DNA from: HRBIN16 sp049969495
GTDB lineage: Bacteria; Armatimonadota; HRBIN16
NCBI GenBank assembly: GCA_049969495.1
Contig: JBMFOT010000009.1
Coordinates: 1 to 64,000 of the forward strand
Direction of reading: 5' to 3'
DNA length: 64,000 nt
In this document: in pieces, positions 43,027 through 52,367 of the stretch
Position numbering within the stretch: position 1 is the first letter of the stretch
How the letters are laid out: every line of letters starts with the position of its first letter
The notes under the pieces: generated by a model
Told to the model about the DNA's origin: nothing
Databases searched by the model: none
The model's input: only the letters and a program-made list of their open reading frames with translations
Made by a program: the position numbers and the translations under genes

Positions 43027-43599
43027 TTACTCTTCGCCTATCAGCAGTCCGTACGTTCCGTCCTTGCGGCGATACAGCACCCGCACACCCTGCGTTTCCA
43101 TGTCCAGAAAGACATGGAAGTCGTGTTGCAGCATCTCCATTTCCATCGCCGCCTCTTCAAGCGTGGAGGGCTTGAGTGTGAATCGCTTAATGCGCGCCAC
43201 GCGGAAGGGAGTGGTCTCCTCGTCCGGTTCCGATGCAGGTTCCTCGCCGACCGCTTCCAGCATCAACATAATCTCCTCTGCGTGCAGCATATCCTCCCGC
43301 TCGCGCTTCGCTAGCGAACGGAAACGCCTTCCCTTGAAACGGGAAATCTGCGCCTCCAGCTTGTCCACCACACGGTCTACCGTCGCACGCAGATCGTTGG
43401 TGCTCTCTTCCGCTCGCAGCATAATGCCATCGCCGTTCAAGGTGATCTCAATCGTGTGTCTACCACGAATCTCTTCATGAACGACCGAGGCACTGCGGAA
43501 ATTTTTGAAGTGTCGCTGCAGCTTGCCTATCTTCTTCTCCACATACTCGCGCACCGCCGGGGGAAGCGAACCTTCCATGTTGCGATACTGCACTTGCAT
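43027..43599 (-). CDS. hpf: Ribosome hibernation promoting factor, long form
   Basis: 190 residues. N-terminal HPF/RaiA domain (residues about 1-98) with the family's RNMEGSLPPAVREYVEKKIG start, ITLNGDGIMLRAEESTNDLRA and the basic end. A linker leads to the C-terminal dimerisation domain (RVARIKRFTLKPSTLEEAAM, HDFHVFLDMETQGVRVLYRR). That domain drives 100S ribosome formation in bacteria with long HPF. GAGGGG precedes the ATG by eight bases. Confidence 0.95.
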   Translation of the reverse strand: MQVQYRNMEGSLPPAVREYVEKKIGKLQRHFKNFRSASVVHEEIRGRHTIEITLNGDGIMLRAEESTNDLRATVDRVVDKLEAQISRFKGRRFRSLAKREREDMLHAEEIMLMLEAVGEEPASEPDEETTPFRVARIKRFTLKPSTLEEAAMEMEMLQHDFHVFLDMETQGVRVLYRRKDGTYGLLIGEE

Positions 43600-43876
43600 A
43601 GCTATGCCCCTCGTCTATCCATAGTGTTAAGGCGATTACTGCCTTGCCTGCCGTACTTTATTATAAAGACTATTCGTCATCGGGTGTAGGTAAACCTCTG
43701 TCGAGTTGAATATTTACGAAACGATTCCTCTTTTCTTCCCGTCTGCACACTGGCGAGACAAGGAGACACAGAAAGAAAGGTGGGAAAAATTCTGAACGTA
43801 CTCTATGTAGCAAGGTAAATTTGTAATATAATACAAGTGGATGGATATTTCACCAAAGTGGAGGAGGAGCCGTTTC

Positions 43877-44248
43877 ATGAAAGTCAGGCTGTTCGTCAGC
43901 ACCGTGTTGGCGTTGGGATTAATGGTAGGTGCGCTTGCTACTCCCAAGCACCTCGCGACCTTCCTGAAAACCTACCCATCCGTGAAGAACACCGCAGTCG
44001 GCAAGGCAAAATGCGTAGTTTGCCATGTGAAGGGGAAGGAGCTAAACGTCTACGGCAAGGACCTGCAGAAGGTGTTGCACGAGAAGAAGACGAAGGATTT
44101 GACCGCCGAGATTCTCAAATCTATCGAGAACCTCGACTCGGATAAGGACGGCGTCTCCAACGGCGAGGAGCTCAAGGCGGGAACCCTGCCGGGTGACCCC
44201 AAGAGCAAACCGGCGGAGGGTAAACCTGCTGAATCCCCAACTGAGTAG
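43877..44248 (+). CDS. Secreted single-CxxCH protein with a calcium-loop motif
   Basis: 123 residues. Signal peptide MKVRLFVSTVLALGLMVGAL. One haem-type CVVCH motif at about residues 46-50 followed by VKGKELNVYGKDL. Near residues 80-95 there is a calcium-binding-like loop, LDSDKDGVSNGEEL, as in thrombospondin type 3 or EF-hand loops. It ends with a Lys/Pro/Glu-rich tail. It could be a small exported c-type cytochrome or a calcium-stabilised structural protein. ATG 43877 has GGAGGAG nine bases upstream. The region before it (43600-43876) is AT-rich with a TATAAT at 43827 but no good -35. Confidence 0.7.
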   Translation: MKVRLFVSTVLALGLMVGALATPKHLATFLKTYPSVKNTAVGKAKCVVCHVKGKELNVYGKDLQKVLHEKKTKDLTAEILKSIENLDSDKDGVSNGEELKAGTLPGDPKSKPAEGKPAESPTE

Positions 44249-44287
44249 AGCGAGATTGCAACAAGAAAGCTTCTAGGCCTGCAGATT

Positions 44288-44316
44288 GCGGCGCCGGATA
44301 CGGCGCCGCTTTTTTT
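44288..44316 (+). terminator. Rho-independent terminator
   Basis: GCGGCGCCG-GATA-CGGCGCCGC followed by seven T. It ends the cytochrome-like gene and lies next to the convergent ppc stop. Confidence 0.92.
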
Positions 44317-44317
44317 G

Positions 44318-47152
44318 TTATCCGGTGCTCTGCATCGCAGCGGCGATACCGGCAATGCTCAGCAAGATAGCGTCATGCCAAACACTCTGTGCCTCGTGGT
44401 CTGCTTGCTTATCCCAGATGTCCAGCAACGCCAGCTGCACCTTGCTCAAAGGCATTACTGCCGGGTTGCGCAACTGCACCGTGCGTTGAACAACCCGTGC
44501 ATTTTGCATCAGCTCGGTCTGCCCGGTGATGCGCAACACCCACTCGACCGTACGCCGATACTCCTGCTCGATAAGGGTATGGAATCGCTGCCCCAGATGC
44601 TGAGGCTGCACACGCGACGCATAAAGCCTTGCTGTGGGCAGATGCGCCCGCACCAGCTCCAGCTGAGCGTTGTCGATCACCATACGGAAGAAGGACCACT
44701 GCCGGTACATCTCCTGAAGCATCGCCAGGTTTTGAGGGGACTGCGAGCCAAACCACTCCAGCGCACTGCCCACCCCATACCAGCCGGGGATCACGTAACG
44801 GCACTGCACCCAGGCGAAGACCCATGGGATGGCGCGAAGGTTTTCCAGCCCAACGGTGTCTCCACGTGGGCGGTAGACCGGGCGTGAGGCGATGGGCAAA
44901 CGGCTGATGTGCGAAATGGGCGTCGCCTGCGTATAGAACGTCCAGAAATCGGGCTCCTCGTACACCAGCGCGCGGTATACCTGCAGGGAGCGTTGCGCCA
45001 GCTGCTCCATCGCCTCTTGCCAGCGGCGGGGTATACGTCGACGAGCGTGTCCCGCGGTCGCCAGCAACACCGCGTTGGCAATCTGCTCCAGATGCCGGTG
45101 CGCGATGGGAGAGAGACCATAACGGAATGAAACCACCTCTCCCTGCTCGGTGAATCGGATGTGCCCGTTCATGCTACCCGGCGGTTGTGACAAAATCGCC
45201 TGGTTCGCGCGCCCTCCGCCTCGTCCGACGGTACCACCACGCCCGTGGAACAGGTGAAACTCCACCCCGGCGTTGCGACAGGTTTGCGCCAGGCGTGCCT
45301 GCGTTTTGTGAAGCGACCAGTTCGCCGCCAGGTAACCGCCGTCTTTACTGCTGTCCGAGTAGCCCAGCATGATTTCTTGGAAGTTATCGCGCGCACACAA
45401 ATGGTGCCGATAGGCGCGATTGGCGAACAGGTCCCGCATCAGCGTATGGCAGGTTTGCAGGTCGTGGATGGTCTCAAACAGCGGCACCACATCGATATCG
45501 CTCTCCAGTTGCCCGTCGTGCCAGCGCAGCAACCCTGCTTCCTTTGCCAGAAGCAAAACCTCCAGCACGTCGCTGATACCATGTGTCATCGAGATGACGT
45601 ACGCCCTTACCGATTCCGACGAGATGTAGCGCAGGGCATGTTTGACCACCTCGAACACCTGCAGCGCCGATTGAGTATGCGGTGAACCTTCCCAATCGCG
45701 CGGCAGGAGCGGACGAGTGCTACACAGTTCGCGGGTGAGAAGACGAACTTTTTGCTCCTCCGGCAGGTCACTATAGCGTGTGCCGGCAGGTAACGCCTGC
45801 GCGGCATCCAGTATCTCATCTAACGCTTTCGCATGTTCATCACTGTGCTGGCGGATGTCCAGCGTTGCCAGATGGAAACCGAACGCCTGGCACTGGGTGA
45901 CCAGATTCGCCAGACCGCCCTCGTCTGCCAGGGCGCCCGCACGGTTTTCGCGCAGGCTCCTCTGCAGCAGGAACAGGTCTGCCAGCAGCTCGCGGCTGTT
46001 CTGGTAGGCGGGGAATCGGGCGACAAAAGAGGGACCCTCGGCGTGAAAGTCGGTTAAGGCGTCTAGGTGCCGCAGGGTGGCTCTGAGGCGCACCTCCACA
46101 AAGCAGAGCTTCAACGCGTACGGCTCACGGATGTGGCGGCGCAGGATATGCGCGGGCAGGGCGATGTGCTCTTTATCTTCCTCCAGAGAGAGCAGTAGTT
46201 CCTCGCTGGCTGGTACCAAGCGTGTGCTCTGCGTCAGGTCGCGCCGCAGGTCGTGCACACGACGCAGGTAGTGCTGCAGGATGAGCTTCTTGTGCATGAG
46301 CAGAGTCCACCACGTGACCTCCGGCGTGACGTTGGGGTTGCCGTCTCGGTCACCACCCACCCAGGAACGGAAGCGGATGAAAGGCGGTATTTCGAATACG
46401 ACGTCCGGGTACGCCTGTTTCAGGGCGGTGCGCAGGTCGTCCATCAGCCACACCACTACATCGAGGATAGTGTGCTGGAAGAAATAAAGCGCGTGACGCA
46501 CCTCGTCCTGCGGTGTAACGGCGGCGGAGCTGAACTCATCTGTCTGCCACAGAGCGGTAAGCGTACGGCGCAGTTCGCCCTCGGCGATGCCTATTGTGTT
46601 CAGAGGCAGGTCCAGACGGGGCACATTGGGCGGTAGAGCGCGCTCCGCCAGATACTGGGCGATGCGGTACAGTTTATCCAGCACAGAGCGGCGGCGTGCC
46701 TCGGTGGGGTGCGCGGTAATGGTCGGGCAGATATCCAGCCGATACAGCAGTTGTTGCATCTGTTCAGCGGTCACACCGCTTTGCTTCAAGCGCAGCACCG
46801 CCTCGCGAATCGACTCCGGGCGCGGTATCCCTGTCGCCTGTATCTGCCGCTCGCGGTTCACCCGCACGATCTCCTTCTGCTCCACCGTGTTCAGCAGCTG
46901 AAACAGCACGGTATACGCCCTCAGCAGCCGGTGCACAAAGCAGGGTTCCTTCAGTTCGGGGATACGCTCCATCAGCGCGCGAGGGTCTTCTGTTTCAGGT
47001 TCCTGATAGAGCTGTCGGGCGACGCGAAGCAGGTCTTCGCCCTCTTGCTCCACCAGCACCTCTCCCAGCAGCCTGTCTACCAGATCGATATCCTCGCACA
47101 TTGGGGGCGACAGCCCGAGACGCTCTGCCGATAGCCCCAAGAAAGGTTCCAT
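44318..47152 (-). CDS. ppc: Phosphoenolpyruvate carboxylase
   Basis: 944 residues, the normal length. Active-site motifs: TAHPTEARRRSVLDKL (catalytic His), WVGGDRDGNPNVTPEV, and the glycine-rich FHGRGGTVGRGGGRANQAIL. EIMLGYSDSSKDGGYLAANW is also intact. It makes oxaloacetate from PEP and bicarbonate, refilling the TCA cycle. The C-terminus ends in QSTG rather than the usual NTG, a small deviation. GGAGGG lies four bases before the ATG. Confidence 0.96.
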   Translation of the reverse strand: MEPFLGLSAERLGLSPPMCEDIDLVDRLLGEVLVEQEGEDLLRVARQLYQEPETEDPRALMERIPELKEPCFVHRLLRAYTVLFQLLNTVEQKEIVRVNRERQIQATGIPRPESIREAVLRLKQSGVTAEQMQQLLYRLDICPTITAHPTEARRRSVLDKLYRIAQYLAERALPPNVPRLDLPLNTIGIAEGELRRTLTALWQTDEFSSAAVTPQDEVRHALYFFQHTILDVVVWLMDDLRTALKQAYPDVVFEIPPFIRFRSWVGGDRDGNPNVTPEVTWWTLLMHKKLILQHYLRRVHDLRRDLTQSTRLVPASEELLLSLEEDKEHIALPAHILRRHIREPYALKLCFVEVRLRATLRHLDALTDFHAEGPSFVARFPAYQNSRELLADLFLLQRSLRENRAGALADEGGLANLVTQCQAFGFHLATLDIRQHSDEHAKALDEILDAAQALPAGTRYSDLPEEQKVRLLTRELCSTRPLLPRDWEGSPHTQSALQVFEVVKHALRYISSESVRAYVISMTHGISDVLEVLLLAKEAGLLRWHDGQLESDIDVVPLFETIHDLQTCHTLMRDLFANRAYRHHLCARDNFQEIMLGYSDSSKDGGYLAANWSLHKTQARLAQTCRNAGVEFHLFHGRGGTVGRGGGRANQAILSQPPGSMNGHIRFTEQGEVVSFRYGLSPIAHRHLEQIANAVLLATAGHARRRIPRRWQEAMEQLAQRSLQVYRALVYEEPDFWTFYTQATPISHISRLPIASRPVYRPRGDTVGLENLRAIPWVFAWVQCRYVIPGWYGVGSALEWFGSQSPQNLAMLQEMYRQWSFFRMVIDNAQLELVRAHLPTARLYASRVQPQHLGQRFHTLIEQEYRRTVEWVLRITGQTELMQNARVVQRTVQLRNPAVMPLSKVQLALLDIWDKQADHEAQSVWHDAILLSIAGIAAAMQSTG

Positions 47153-47210
47153 ACTTCCCTCCGCTAATGGTCTGCGCTATGTTATTGTACCGCAATCGGA
47201 GGCGGGCATG

Positions 47211-48395
47211 TTACACCAGCACAAACAGCTTTCCTTCGCCGGGCAGCAGCGTGGTCTGCAAACGACCGCTACCGACGTCGTATGCAGCAGGCTGTATGAG
47301 CCCATCTATCGGGTTCACCTCCCCCGCTTCGCGTACAGAACTGCGCAAGCGAAGTACTATGCGACCGCTCTGTCGGAACGAGCGGTTTACCACCCACAGG
47401 TGGTCTCTGCGCTGCCCGTCGCGCAGCCAGCCGATTAACACCTCCTCTGTATCGCATTCCGCTACCGGTGACCTGCCATCCAGCGCACTGACGCCCTTTG
47501 GCAGGGGCGGTGTATGGTAGACACCCATACTGCGCAGACGTATCTGCGTGCGGGCAAGGGTTCGGATGCGCCCGTGCAGGTCTTTCAGGATGGTGTACTT
47601 GGAGGAGGGCACGCCCCTTTCATTGATAATCGCGTTGCGGAATCGCCACTGCGGGTCAGAGGGCGGTGTCCAGTAGGTGAACCAGAGGATGCCCTTCGCG
47701 CCGTACGCCAGCGTTGTGTACGCCTGCCAGCGCAGGTCGGCTTCATTGGGGTCGCGATACGGACCGTGTGGAACCGTCAGCACGATTTGCACAAAAGGCA
47801 GATTCGCCTGCAGGCAGTGCTTGCGCACAATCTCCAGATTTTCGAAGTAGATGTCGCGCTCGCCGCTTTCAAACAGCGCGTAGTGGTCCCAGCTCACCAG
47901 CGCAGGCTGTACTTCCTTGATGTAGCGGGCAACATGTTCATCGTAGCTCTTCGCGCCGAGCTGCTGCTCGTTCGCGTAGTTCGGAAAGAGGTTGATGTAG
48001 GGCAGGCGCTTGGGGTCCTTCTGCAGCAGGTAGCGGTTTACCGCGCCCAGCAGGGGAAAGGCAGAGGCATTGGGTTCGTCCATCAGAAAATAACCGGCGA
48101 GCGCGGGATGCTGCGCGTAGTCGGCGATGACTGCATCGAGGTTGCGGGCGAAATCGGGGTCATCTGGCTGCTTGGCAAGCACCCTGCCGTCGCCCACAAT
48201 CGCTTTCAGCCCCGTCTTCTGACACAGTTCCAGAATCTGACGATTCAGATCAACACTCCATGCGCCACACGGCGGCAACACCACGTTGAAGCCGCACTCG
48301 GCGACTTCGCGGTAACGCTGCAGGTTTGTCTCCTCTCCCGGCGGCGCGCACCAGAACGAGAGCATGAACTGTTTACAGATGTCCGGTTGAGGCAT
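47211..48395 (-). CDS. Glycoside-hydrolase-like TIM-barrel protein, family unassigned
   Basis: 394 residues. A beta-alpha barrel with CGFNVVLPPCGAW, GLKAIVGDGRVLAK, HPALAGYFLMDEPNASAFP (the DEP acid is a likely catalytic or substrate-binding Glu), VSWDHYAL, and a QAYTTLAYGAKGILWFTYW strand typical of GH42-like or related predicted glycosidases. The last 90 residues form a beta domain (DHLWVVNRSFRQSGRIVLRL). No signal peptide. AGGAGAG lies five bases before the ATG. Standing alone, its substrate is unknown. Confidence 0.7.
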   Translation of the reverse strand: MPQPDICKQFMLSFWCAPPGEETNLQRYREVAECGFNVVLPPCGAWSVDLNRQILELCQKTGLKAIVGDGRVLAKQPDDPDFARNLDAVIADYAQHPALAGYFLMDEPNASAFPLLGAVNRYLLQKDPKRLPYINLFPNYANEQQLGAKSYDEHVARYIKEVQPALVSWDHYALFESGERDIYFENLEIVRKHCLQANLPFVQIVLTVPHGPYRDPNEADLRWQAYTTLAYGAKGILWFTYWTPPSDPQWRFRNAIINERGVPSSKYTILKDLHGRIRTLARTQIRLRSMGVYHTPPLPKGVSALDGRSPVAECDTEEVLIGWLRDGQRRDHLWVVNRSFRQSGRIVLRLRSSVREAGEVNPIDGLIQPAAYDVGSGRLQTTLLPGEGKLFVLV

Positions 48396-48587
48396 GGCTT
48401 CTCTCCTGTCGACAAAGGGTGGATGAGCACTATATACGCCGGGTAGAGAGTGGCCTCCTATGCCATCCGGAAGTTGCTCCAGCTATTGCCTGAATCCGGT
48501 GTTTAGTGATAAACTCCGTGTACTCCGGTGTGCCGGAGAATGCGTTTCGTCACATCCGCGTTCGATCACAAGGGGGGAAACAACAGT

Positions 48588-48968
48588 ATGTCTTTATCGC
48601 GCACTTTTGAAGCGGGCAACATCTGGCTGACGGTGGAATACCGGCATTTCGGGGGAGATGAGGGCTACGATATCCGGGTCTACTCGAACATTAACGGCAA
48701 CCCGCGCCAGATTCTGCGCTTCGACTGCTTTCGATACCAACCACACTATCACTACGACCCTCTCGGGCGCGATGAGCGGGTGGAGCTGGCAGGCTATGGC
48801 ATGTCGGACGCCATCCTCTGGACGCTCAAGCAACTGACCTATCACCTGCCCGAGATGCTGACGCAGGCGGGCTATCCGGATGTGGCAGCGGGAGTTCAAC
48901 CTGAGGCGGTGCGGGAGGCGGTTGCCCAGCTGGAAGAACATCTAACAGCAGTGTTACCGCGGAGCTGA
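48588..48968 (+). CDS. Conserved-looking hypothetical protein
   Basis: 126 residues from the ATG at 48588 (GGGGGGAAA upstream; the 20 codons before it lie in the leader). Mixed alpha/beta: LSRTFEAGNIWLTVEYRHFG, ILRFDCFRYQPHYHYDPLGR, then a long helical C-terminus (LEEHLTAVLP). His and Tyr are clustered in QPHYHYDP. No family is recognised. The leader contains a CTCCGG-TGTG-CCGGAG hairpin at 48523-48538, which could act in its regulation. Confidence 0.55.
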   Translation: MSLSRTFEAGNIWLTVEYRHFGGDEGYDIRVYSNINGNPRQILRFDCFRYQPHYHYDPLGRDERVELAGYGMSDAILWTLKQLTYHLPEMLTQAGYPDVAAGVQPEAVREAVAQLEEHLTAVLPRS

Positions 48969-49053
48969 TGGTCTGCCGGGCGTTCATCTGGGTATCACCA
49001 GTCTGGGAGCGAACCTCCCGGTGAGCTGATTTAACCCCAGATCTCCACGCGAG

Positions 49054-49138
49054 CAGGGGAGGTCAGGTGGGGGTATTTCGTACGGCTCGGACGGAACCTC
49101 GCCCTCCAACCGGGTAAGACACCGGGGACATGCTTGAC
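49054..49138 (+). repeat. Most complete copy of the dispersed palindromic repeat
   Basis: CAGGGGAGGTCAGGTGGGGG, TATTTCGTACGGCTCGGACG, GAACCTCGCCCTCCAACCGG and GTAAGACACCGGGGACATGC then TTGAC. The first 54 bases match the copies at 8.7, 30.8 and 40.8 kb; the last 46 match 6121-6167. The TTGACA at its end is a part of the repeat. Confidence 0.75.
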
Positions 49139-49211
49139 AAACTACTACAGAGGGATGTTTTGTGGTAATCTATAATCTATCTAGGTGCACTCACAGGTGG
49201 TGAACAGTAAG

Positions 49212-50471
49212 ATGAGCGACTTGTTGCAACAGATAACGGAACAGGCGCAAACCGCGCGCCAAGCAGCAATGACCCTGGCGCAAGCGAGCACCGCAGACAA
49301 GAATCGGGCGTTGCTGGCGATGGCGGATGCTCTTCTCGCCGACTCGGCACAGATTCTGGAAGCGAACGGTGAGGATATTCGCCGTGCCCGCGAGCGGGGG
49401 CTCTCCGAAGCGATGGTCGAGCGGCTGACGCTCAACGAGAAGCGCATCTTGGCAATGGCGGAAGGTATCCGACAGGTGGCTTCCCTGCCCGATCCCGTGG
49501 GCGAGGTGATGGAGGGCTGGAAGCGACCAAACGGACTGGAAATCCTGAAGGTGCGAGTGCCGCTGGGCGTCATCGCTATTATCTACGAGTCGCGCCCCAA
49601 CGTCACTGCCGACGCGGCCGCGCTGTGCCTGAAGTCGGGCAACGCCGTCATCCTGCGCGGTGGTTCGGAGGCGTTTCAGTCCAATCAGGCGATTACTACC
49701 AGTCTGGTGCGGGCGATAGAGAATGCGGGACTGCCCGCGGAGTGCGTGCAGATGGTGCAGACCACCGACCGCGAAGCCGCCACCCACCTCATGCGCCTGA
49801 ACGGGCTGGTAGACTGCATTATCCCGCGAGGCGGTGCGGGCTTGATTCAAACGGTGATGCAGACCGCCACCGTGCCCGTGATCGAAACCGGTGTGGGCAA
49901 CTGCCACACCTACGTGCATGAGGACGCCGACCTGCAGATGGCATCGGATGTGGCGTTCAACGCGAAGGTGCAGAGGTGTTCCGTGTGCAACGCGATGGAG
50001 ACTCTGCTGGTGCACTCGGCGGTAGCAGGGCGGTTTTTACCCGCGTTTGCCGAGCGGCTGAAGGCGGCCGGTGTGGAGATTCGCGGTTGCGAGCGCACGC
50101 GACAGCTCGTCCCCTGGGCGGTCCCTGCTACCGAAGACGACTGGTATACGGAGTACCTCGCGCTAATCCTGGCGGTGAAGGTGGTGGACAGCCTCGATGA
50201 GGCGATTGCCCACATTAACCACTACGGTAGTCGTCACTCTGAAGCCATCATCACGCGCAGTCTGGACGCCGCGCGACGGTTCACCCGCGAAGTGGATGCC
50301 GCCTGCGTGTACGTCAATGCCTCTACCCGCTTCACCGACGGCTTCGAGTTCGGCTTCGGGGCGGAAATCGGCATCAGCACCCAGAAGCTGCACGCACGCG
50401 GTCCGATGGGCTTGCGCGAACTGACCACCACCAAATATGTGGTGTACGGCGACGGGCAGGTGCGAACGTAG
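49212..50471 (+). CDS. proA: Glutamate-5-semialdehyde dehydrogenase (gamma-glutamyl phosphate reductase)
   Basis: 419 residues, normal for ProA. Catalytic Cys in KVQRCSVCNAMETLLVH (VCNAxE), ALDH-type PLGVIAIIYESRPNVTADAA at the N-terminal cofactor domain and the C-terminal EFGFGAEIGISTQKLHARGP. It makes the second step of proline synthesis; proB is not in the window. The ATG at 49212 is preferred over the GTG nine codons earlier. A TATAAT is present at 49171. First gene of a tight operon with nadD. Confidence 0.95.
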   Translation: MSDLLQQITEQAQTARQAAMTLAQASTADKNRALLAMADALLADSAQILEANGEDIRRARERGLSEAMVERLTLNEKRILAMAEGIRQVASLPDPVGEVMEGWKRPNGLEILKVRVPLGVIAIIYESRPNVTADAAALCLKSGNAVILRGGSEAFQSNQAITTSLVRAIENAGLPAECVQMVQTTDREAATHLMRLNGLVDCIIPRGGAGLIQTVMQTATVPVIETGVGNCHTYVHEDADLQMASDVAFNAKVQRCSVCNAMETLLVHSAVAGRFLPAFAERLKAAGVEIRGCERTRQLVPWAVPATEDDWYTEYLALILAVKVVDSLDEAIAHINHYGSRHSEAIITRSLDAARRFTREVDAACVYVNASTRFTDGFEFGFGAEIGISTQKLHARGPMGLRELTTTKYVVYGDGQVRT

Positions 50472-50473
50472 CG

Positions 50474-51088
50474 ATGCGCACAGGAATACTGGGCGGCACG
50501 TTTGACCCCATCCACTACGCCCATCTGTTTGTTGCCGAAGAGGCTCGCCAGCGTTTCGAACTGGAGCAGGTGGTGTTTATCCCCTGCGGGATACCGCCCC
50601 ACAAAAAGAGCTATGCGGTCTCGCCGGCGGAGCATCGCTTCGCCATGACCCTGCTGGCGACCGCAAGCAACCCCTACTTTCGCACCTCCCGCATCGAGAT
50701 CGAGCGCGGAGGGGTGTCGTACACCGTAGATACGCTGGAACAGTGGCGCAGCCTCTACCCGCACCACGAACTGTTCCTCATCATGGGCGCGGACTCGCTG
50801 GCGTATATGACCTCGTGGAAACAGCCGGAGCGTATCTGCCATCTGGCGCATATCATCGCGGCGTCGCGCCCCGGCTTCGACCTGACGAGCTTGCACCTGC
50901 CCGACACACTGTGTCGTCGTGTCTACGTGATGGAGATGCCGTTGCTGGACATCTCCGCCACCGACATCCGTAACCGTGTGCGCCGCGGCGTCTCTATCCG
51001 ATACCTTACACCGGATAGTGTGGTACAGTACATCCTGAAACATCAGCTTTACCGCAACGAACCGCTGGAGGAGCCGAATGAGTTTTGA
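50474..51088 (+). CDS. nadD: Nicotinate-nucleotide adenylyltransferase
   Basis: 204 residues. Nucleotidyltransferase motif GGTFDPIHYAHLFVAEEA (the HxxH-like HYAH), the adenylate-binding FIPCGIPPHK and the C-terminal ISATDIRNRVRRG. It makes deamido-NAD from nicotinate mononucleotide and ATP. It starts two bases after proA and overlaps the LCP gene by 11 bases. The nadD-LCP-rsfS order is widely conserved in bacteria. Confidence 0.95.
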   Translation: MRTGILGGTFDPIHYAHLFVAEEARQRFELEQVVFIPCGIPPHKKSYAVSPAEHRFAMTLLATASNPYFRTSRIEIERGGVSYTVDTLEQWRSLYPHHELFLIMGADSLAYMTSWKQPERICHLAHIIAASRPGFDLTSLHLPDTLCRRVYVMEMPLLDISATDIRNRVRRGVSIRYLTPDSVVQYILKHQLYRNEPLEEPNEF

Positions 51089-52022
51089 AACCACCGCCAG
51101 CGCACGCGTGTGGCTGCATCGTATACTGTGGACACTGCTGTCGCTTGCGGTTATCGCAGGGTCTGCCATTCTGGGCGCACTGCTGGGCTATAATCGAGAG
51201 GCGCCCAAGCCGGTGACGGTACAGGAGCTGGTTACCCCCGCTTTCGAGGGGATGCCGCGAATGCGCATCCTCGCGCTGGGCGTGGACCAAGAGTCGGGCA
51301 ACACCGACACCATCATCGTGGCAACGGTGGATTTTGAAAAAAAGGCGGTGTACGCCCTCTCCATCCCGCGCGACACACGGGTGGACATCCCGGGGCACCG
51401 CACCTTCAAGGTGAACGCCGCCTACGCCTGGGGTGGACTGGAAACCGCGAAGCAAACGGTACAAAACCTGCTGGGTGTCACCATCGACCGCGTGGTGCTG
51501 GTACGACTGGAAGGCTTCAAGCGAATCGTGGACCTGCTGGGCGGGGTGGAGGTGGACGTCGAAAAAGACATGCACTATGTAGACCGCAAGCAGGGGCTGT
51601 ATATCCACCTGAAAAAAGGCTATCGCTTGCTGGACGGCGAAAAAGCGATGGAGTATGTGCGCTTCCGACACGACCCGCTGGGCGATCTGGGGCGCATCCA
51701 GCGTCAACAGAAGTTCCTGAAGGCGCTGGCGGCGAAGATGTTCCAGTGGCAGGAGATGGACAAGCTACCCGAGCTCACCCGGCAGATTATGGAGCAGATA
51801 GAGACCGATATGACCACACGCGAGGTACTCCATTTGGCGCGTTTTGGCAAGGACCTGCCCCCGGAACGCATCTTCACGGGGGTGCTACCCGGACAACCGC
51901 GGAATATTGATGGTTTAAGTTACTACATTCCCGACGAAACGCGCGTCACCCACGCGCTGGACGAACTGGAGCAGAACGCGCTGTCTCAAACCACTACCAA
52001 AGGGGGGAATCAGACGCCTTGA
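51078..52022 (+). CDS. LytR-CpsA-Psr (LCP) family protein
   Basis: 314 residues. One N-terminal membrane helix (about 14-38) and an extracytoplasmic LCP domain with ILALGVDQESGNTDTIIVAT, the arginine motif ALSIPRDTRVDIPGH and a YVRFRHDPLGDLGRIQRQQ motif. LCP enzymes transfer polymers from lipid carriers to the cell wall or surface. It overlaps nadD at its start, and its TGA overlaps the rsfS start codon. Confidence 0.93.
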   Translation: MSFETTASARVWLHRILWTLLSLAVIAGSAILGALLGYNREAPKPVTVQELVTPAFEGMPRMRILALGVDQESGNTDTIIVATVDFEKKAVYALSIPRDTRVDIPGHRTFKVNAAYAWGGLETAKQTVQNLLGVTIDRVVLVRLEGFKRIVDLLGGVEVDVEKDMHYVDRKQGLYIHLKKGYRLLDGEKAMEYVRFRHDPLGDLGRIQRQQKFLKALAAKMFQWQEMDKLPELTRQIMEQIETDMTTREVLHLARFGKDLPPERIFTGVLPGQPRNIDGLSYYIPDETRVTHALDELEQNALSQTTTKGGNQTP

Positions 52023-52363
52023 CAGCCGAAGAGAAGGTAGATATCATCGTGCGAGCTGCGGAGGAGGTGAAGGCAGAGGGCATCTCGCAGATCGACCTGC
52101 GCGGCAAGACCATTCTGGCAGACTATTTCCTGCTGATGAACGGACGCTCGAATATTCAGGTGCGTGCCATCGTGGACAAGATTATCGAGCTCATGGAGCA
52201 AGCAGGAGAGCGCGAGGTGCGCCTGGAAGGTTATGTACGCGGAGAGTGGGTGCTGCTGGACTATGGCGATGTGGTGGTGCACGTGATGCAACCCGAGGTG
52301 CGCGAGTTTTACGGGTTGGAGGAGTTCTGGCGCAGCGCACCGGTTCTGGACAAACGGGGGTAG
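52019..52363 (+). CDS. rsfS: Ribosome silencing factor RsfS
   Basis: 114 residues, Iojap/RsfS family: LRGKTILADYFLLMNGRSNIQ and GEWVLLDYGDVVVHVM are the core. The C-terminal EFYGLEEFWRSAP is the family end. It binds uL14 of the large subunit and blocks subunit joining in starvation. TTG start within TTGA, coupled to the LCP stop. It links to nadD as in most bacteria. Confidence 0.95.
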   Translation: MTAEEKVDIIVRAAEEVKAEGISQIDLRGKTILADYFLLMNGRSNIQVRAIVDKIIELMEQAGEREVRLEGYVRGEWVLLDYGDVVVHVMQPEVREFYGLEEFWRSAPVLDKRG

Positions 52364-52367
52364 CACC

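Noticed and set aside
47514..48446. 310-codon open frame opposite the glycosidase-like gene
   Set aside because: Antisense shadow with no recognisable domain.
49134..49139. TTGACA before proA as a -35 box
   Set aside because: It is 31 bases from the TATAAT at 49171 and belongs to the dispersed repeat, which has the same TTGAC end at 6163.
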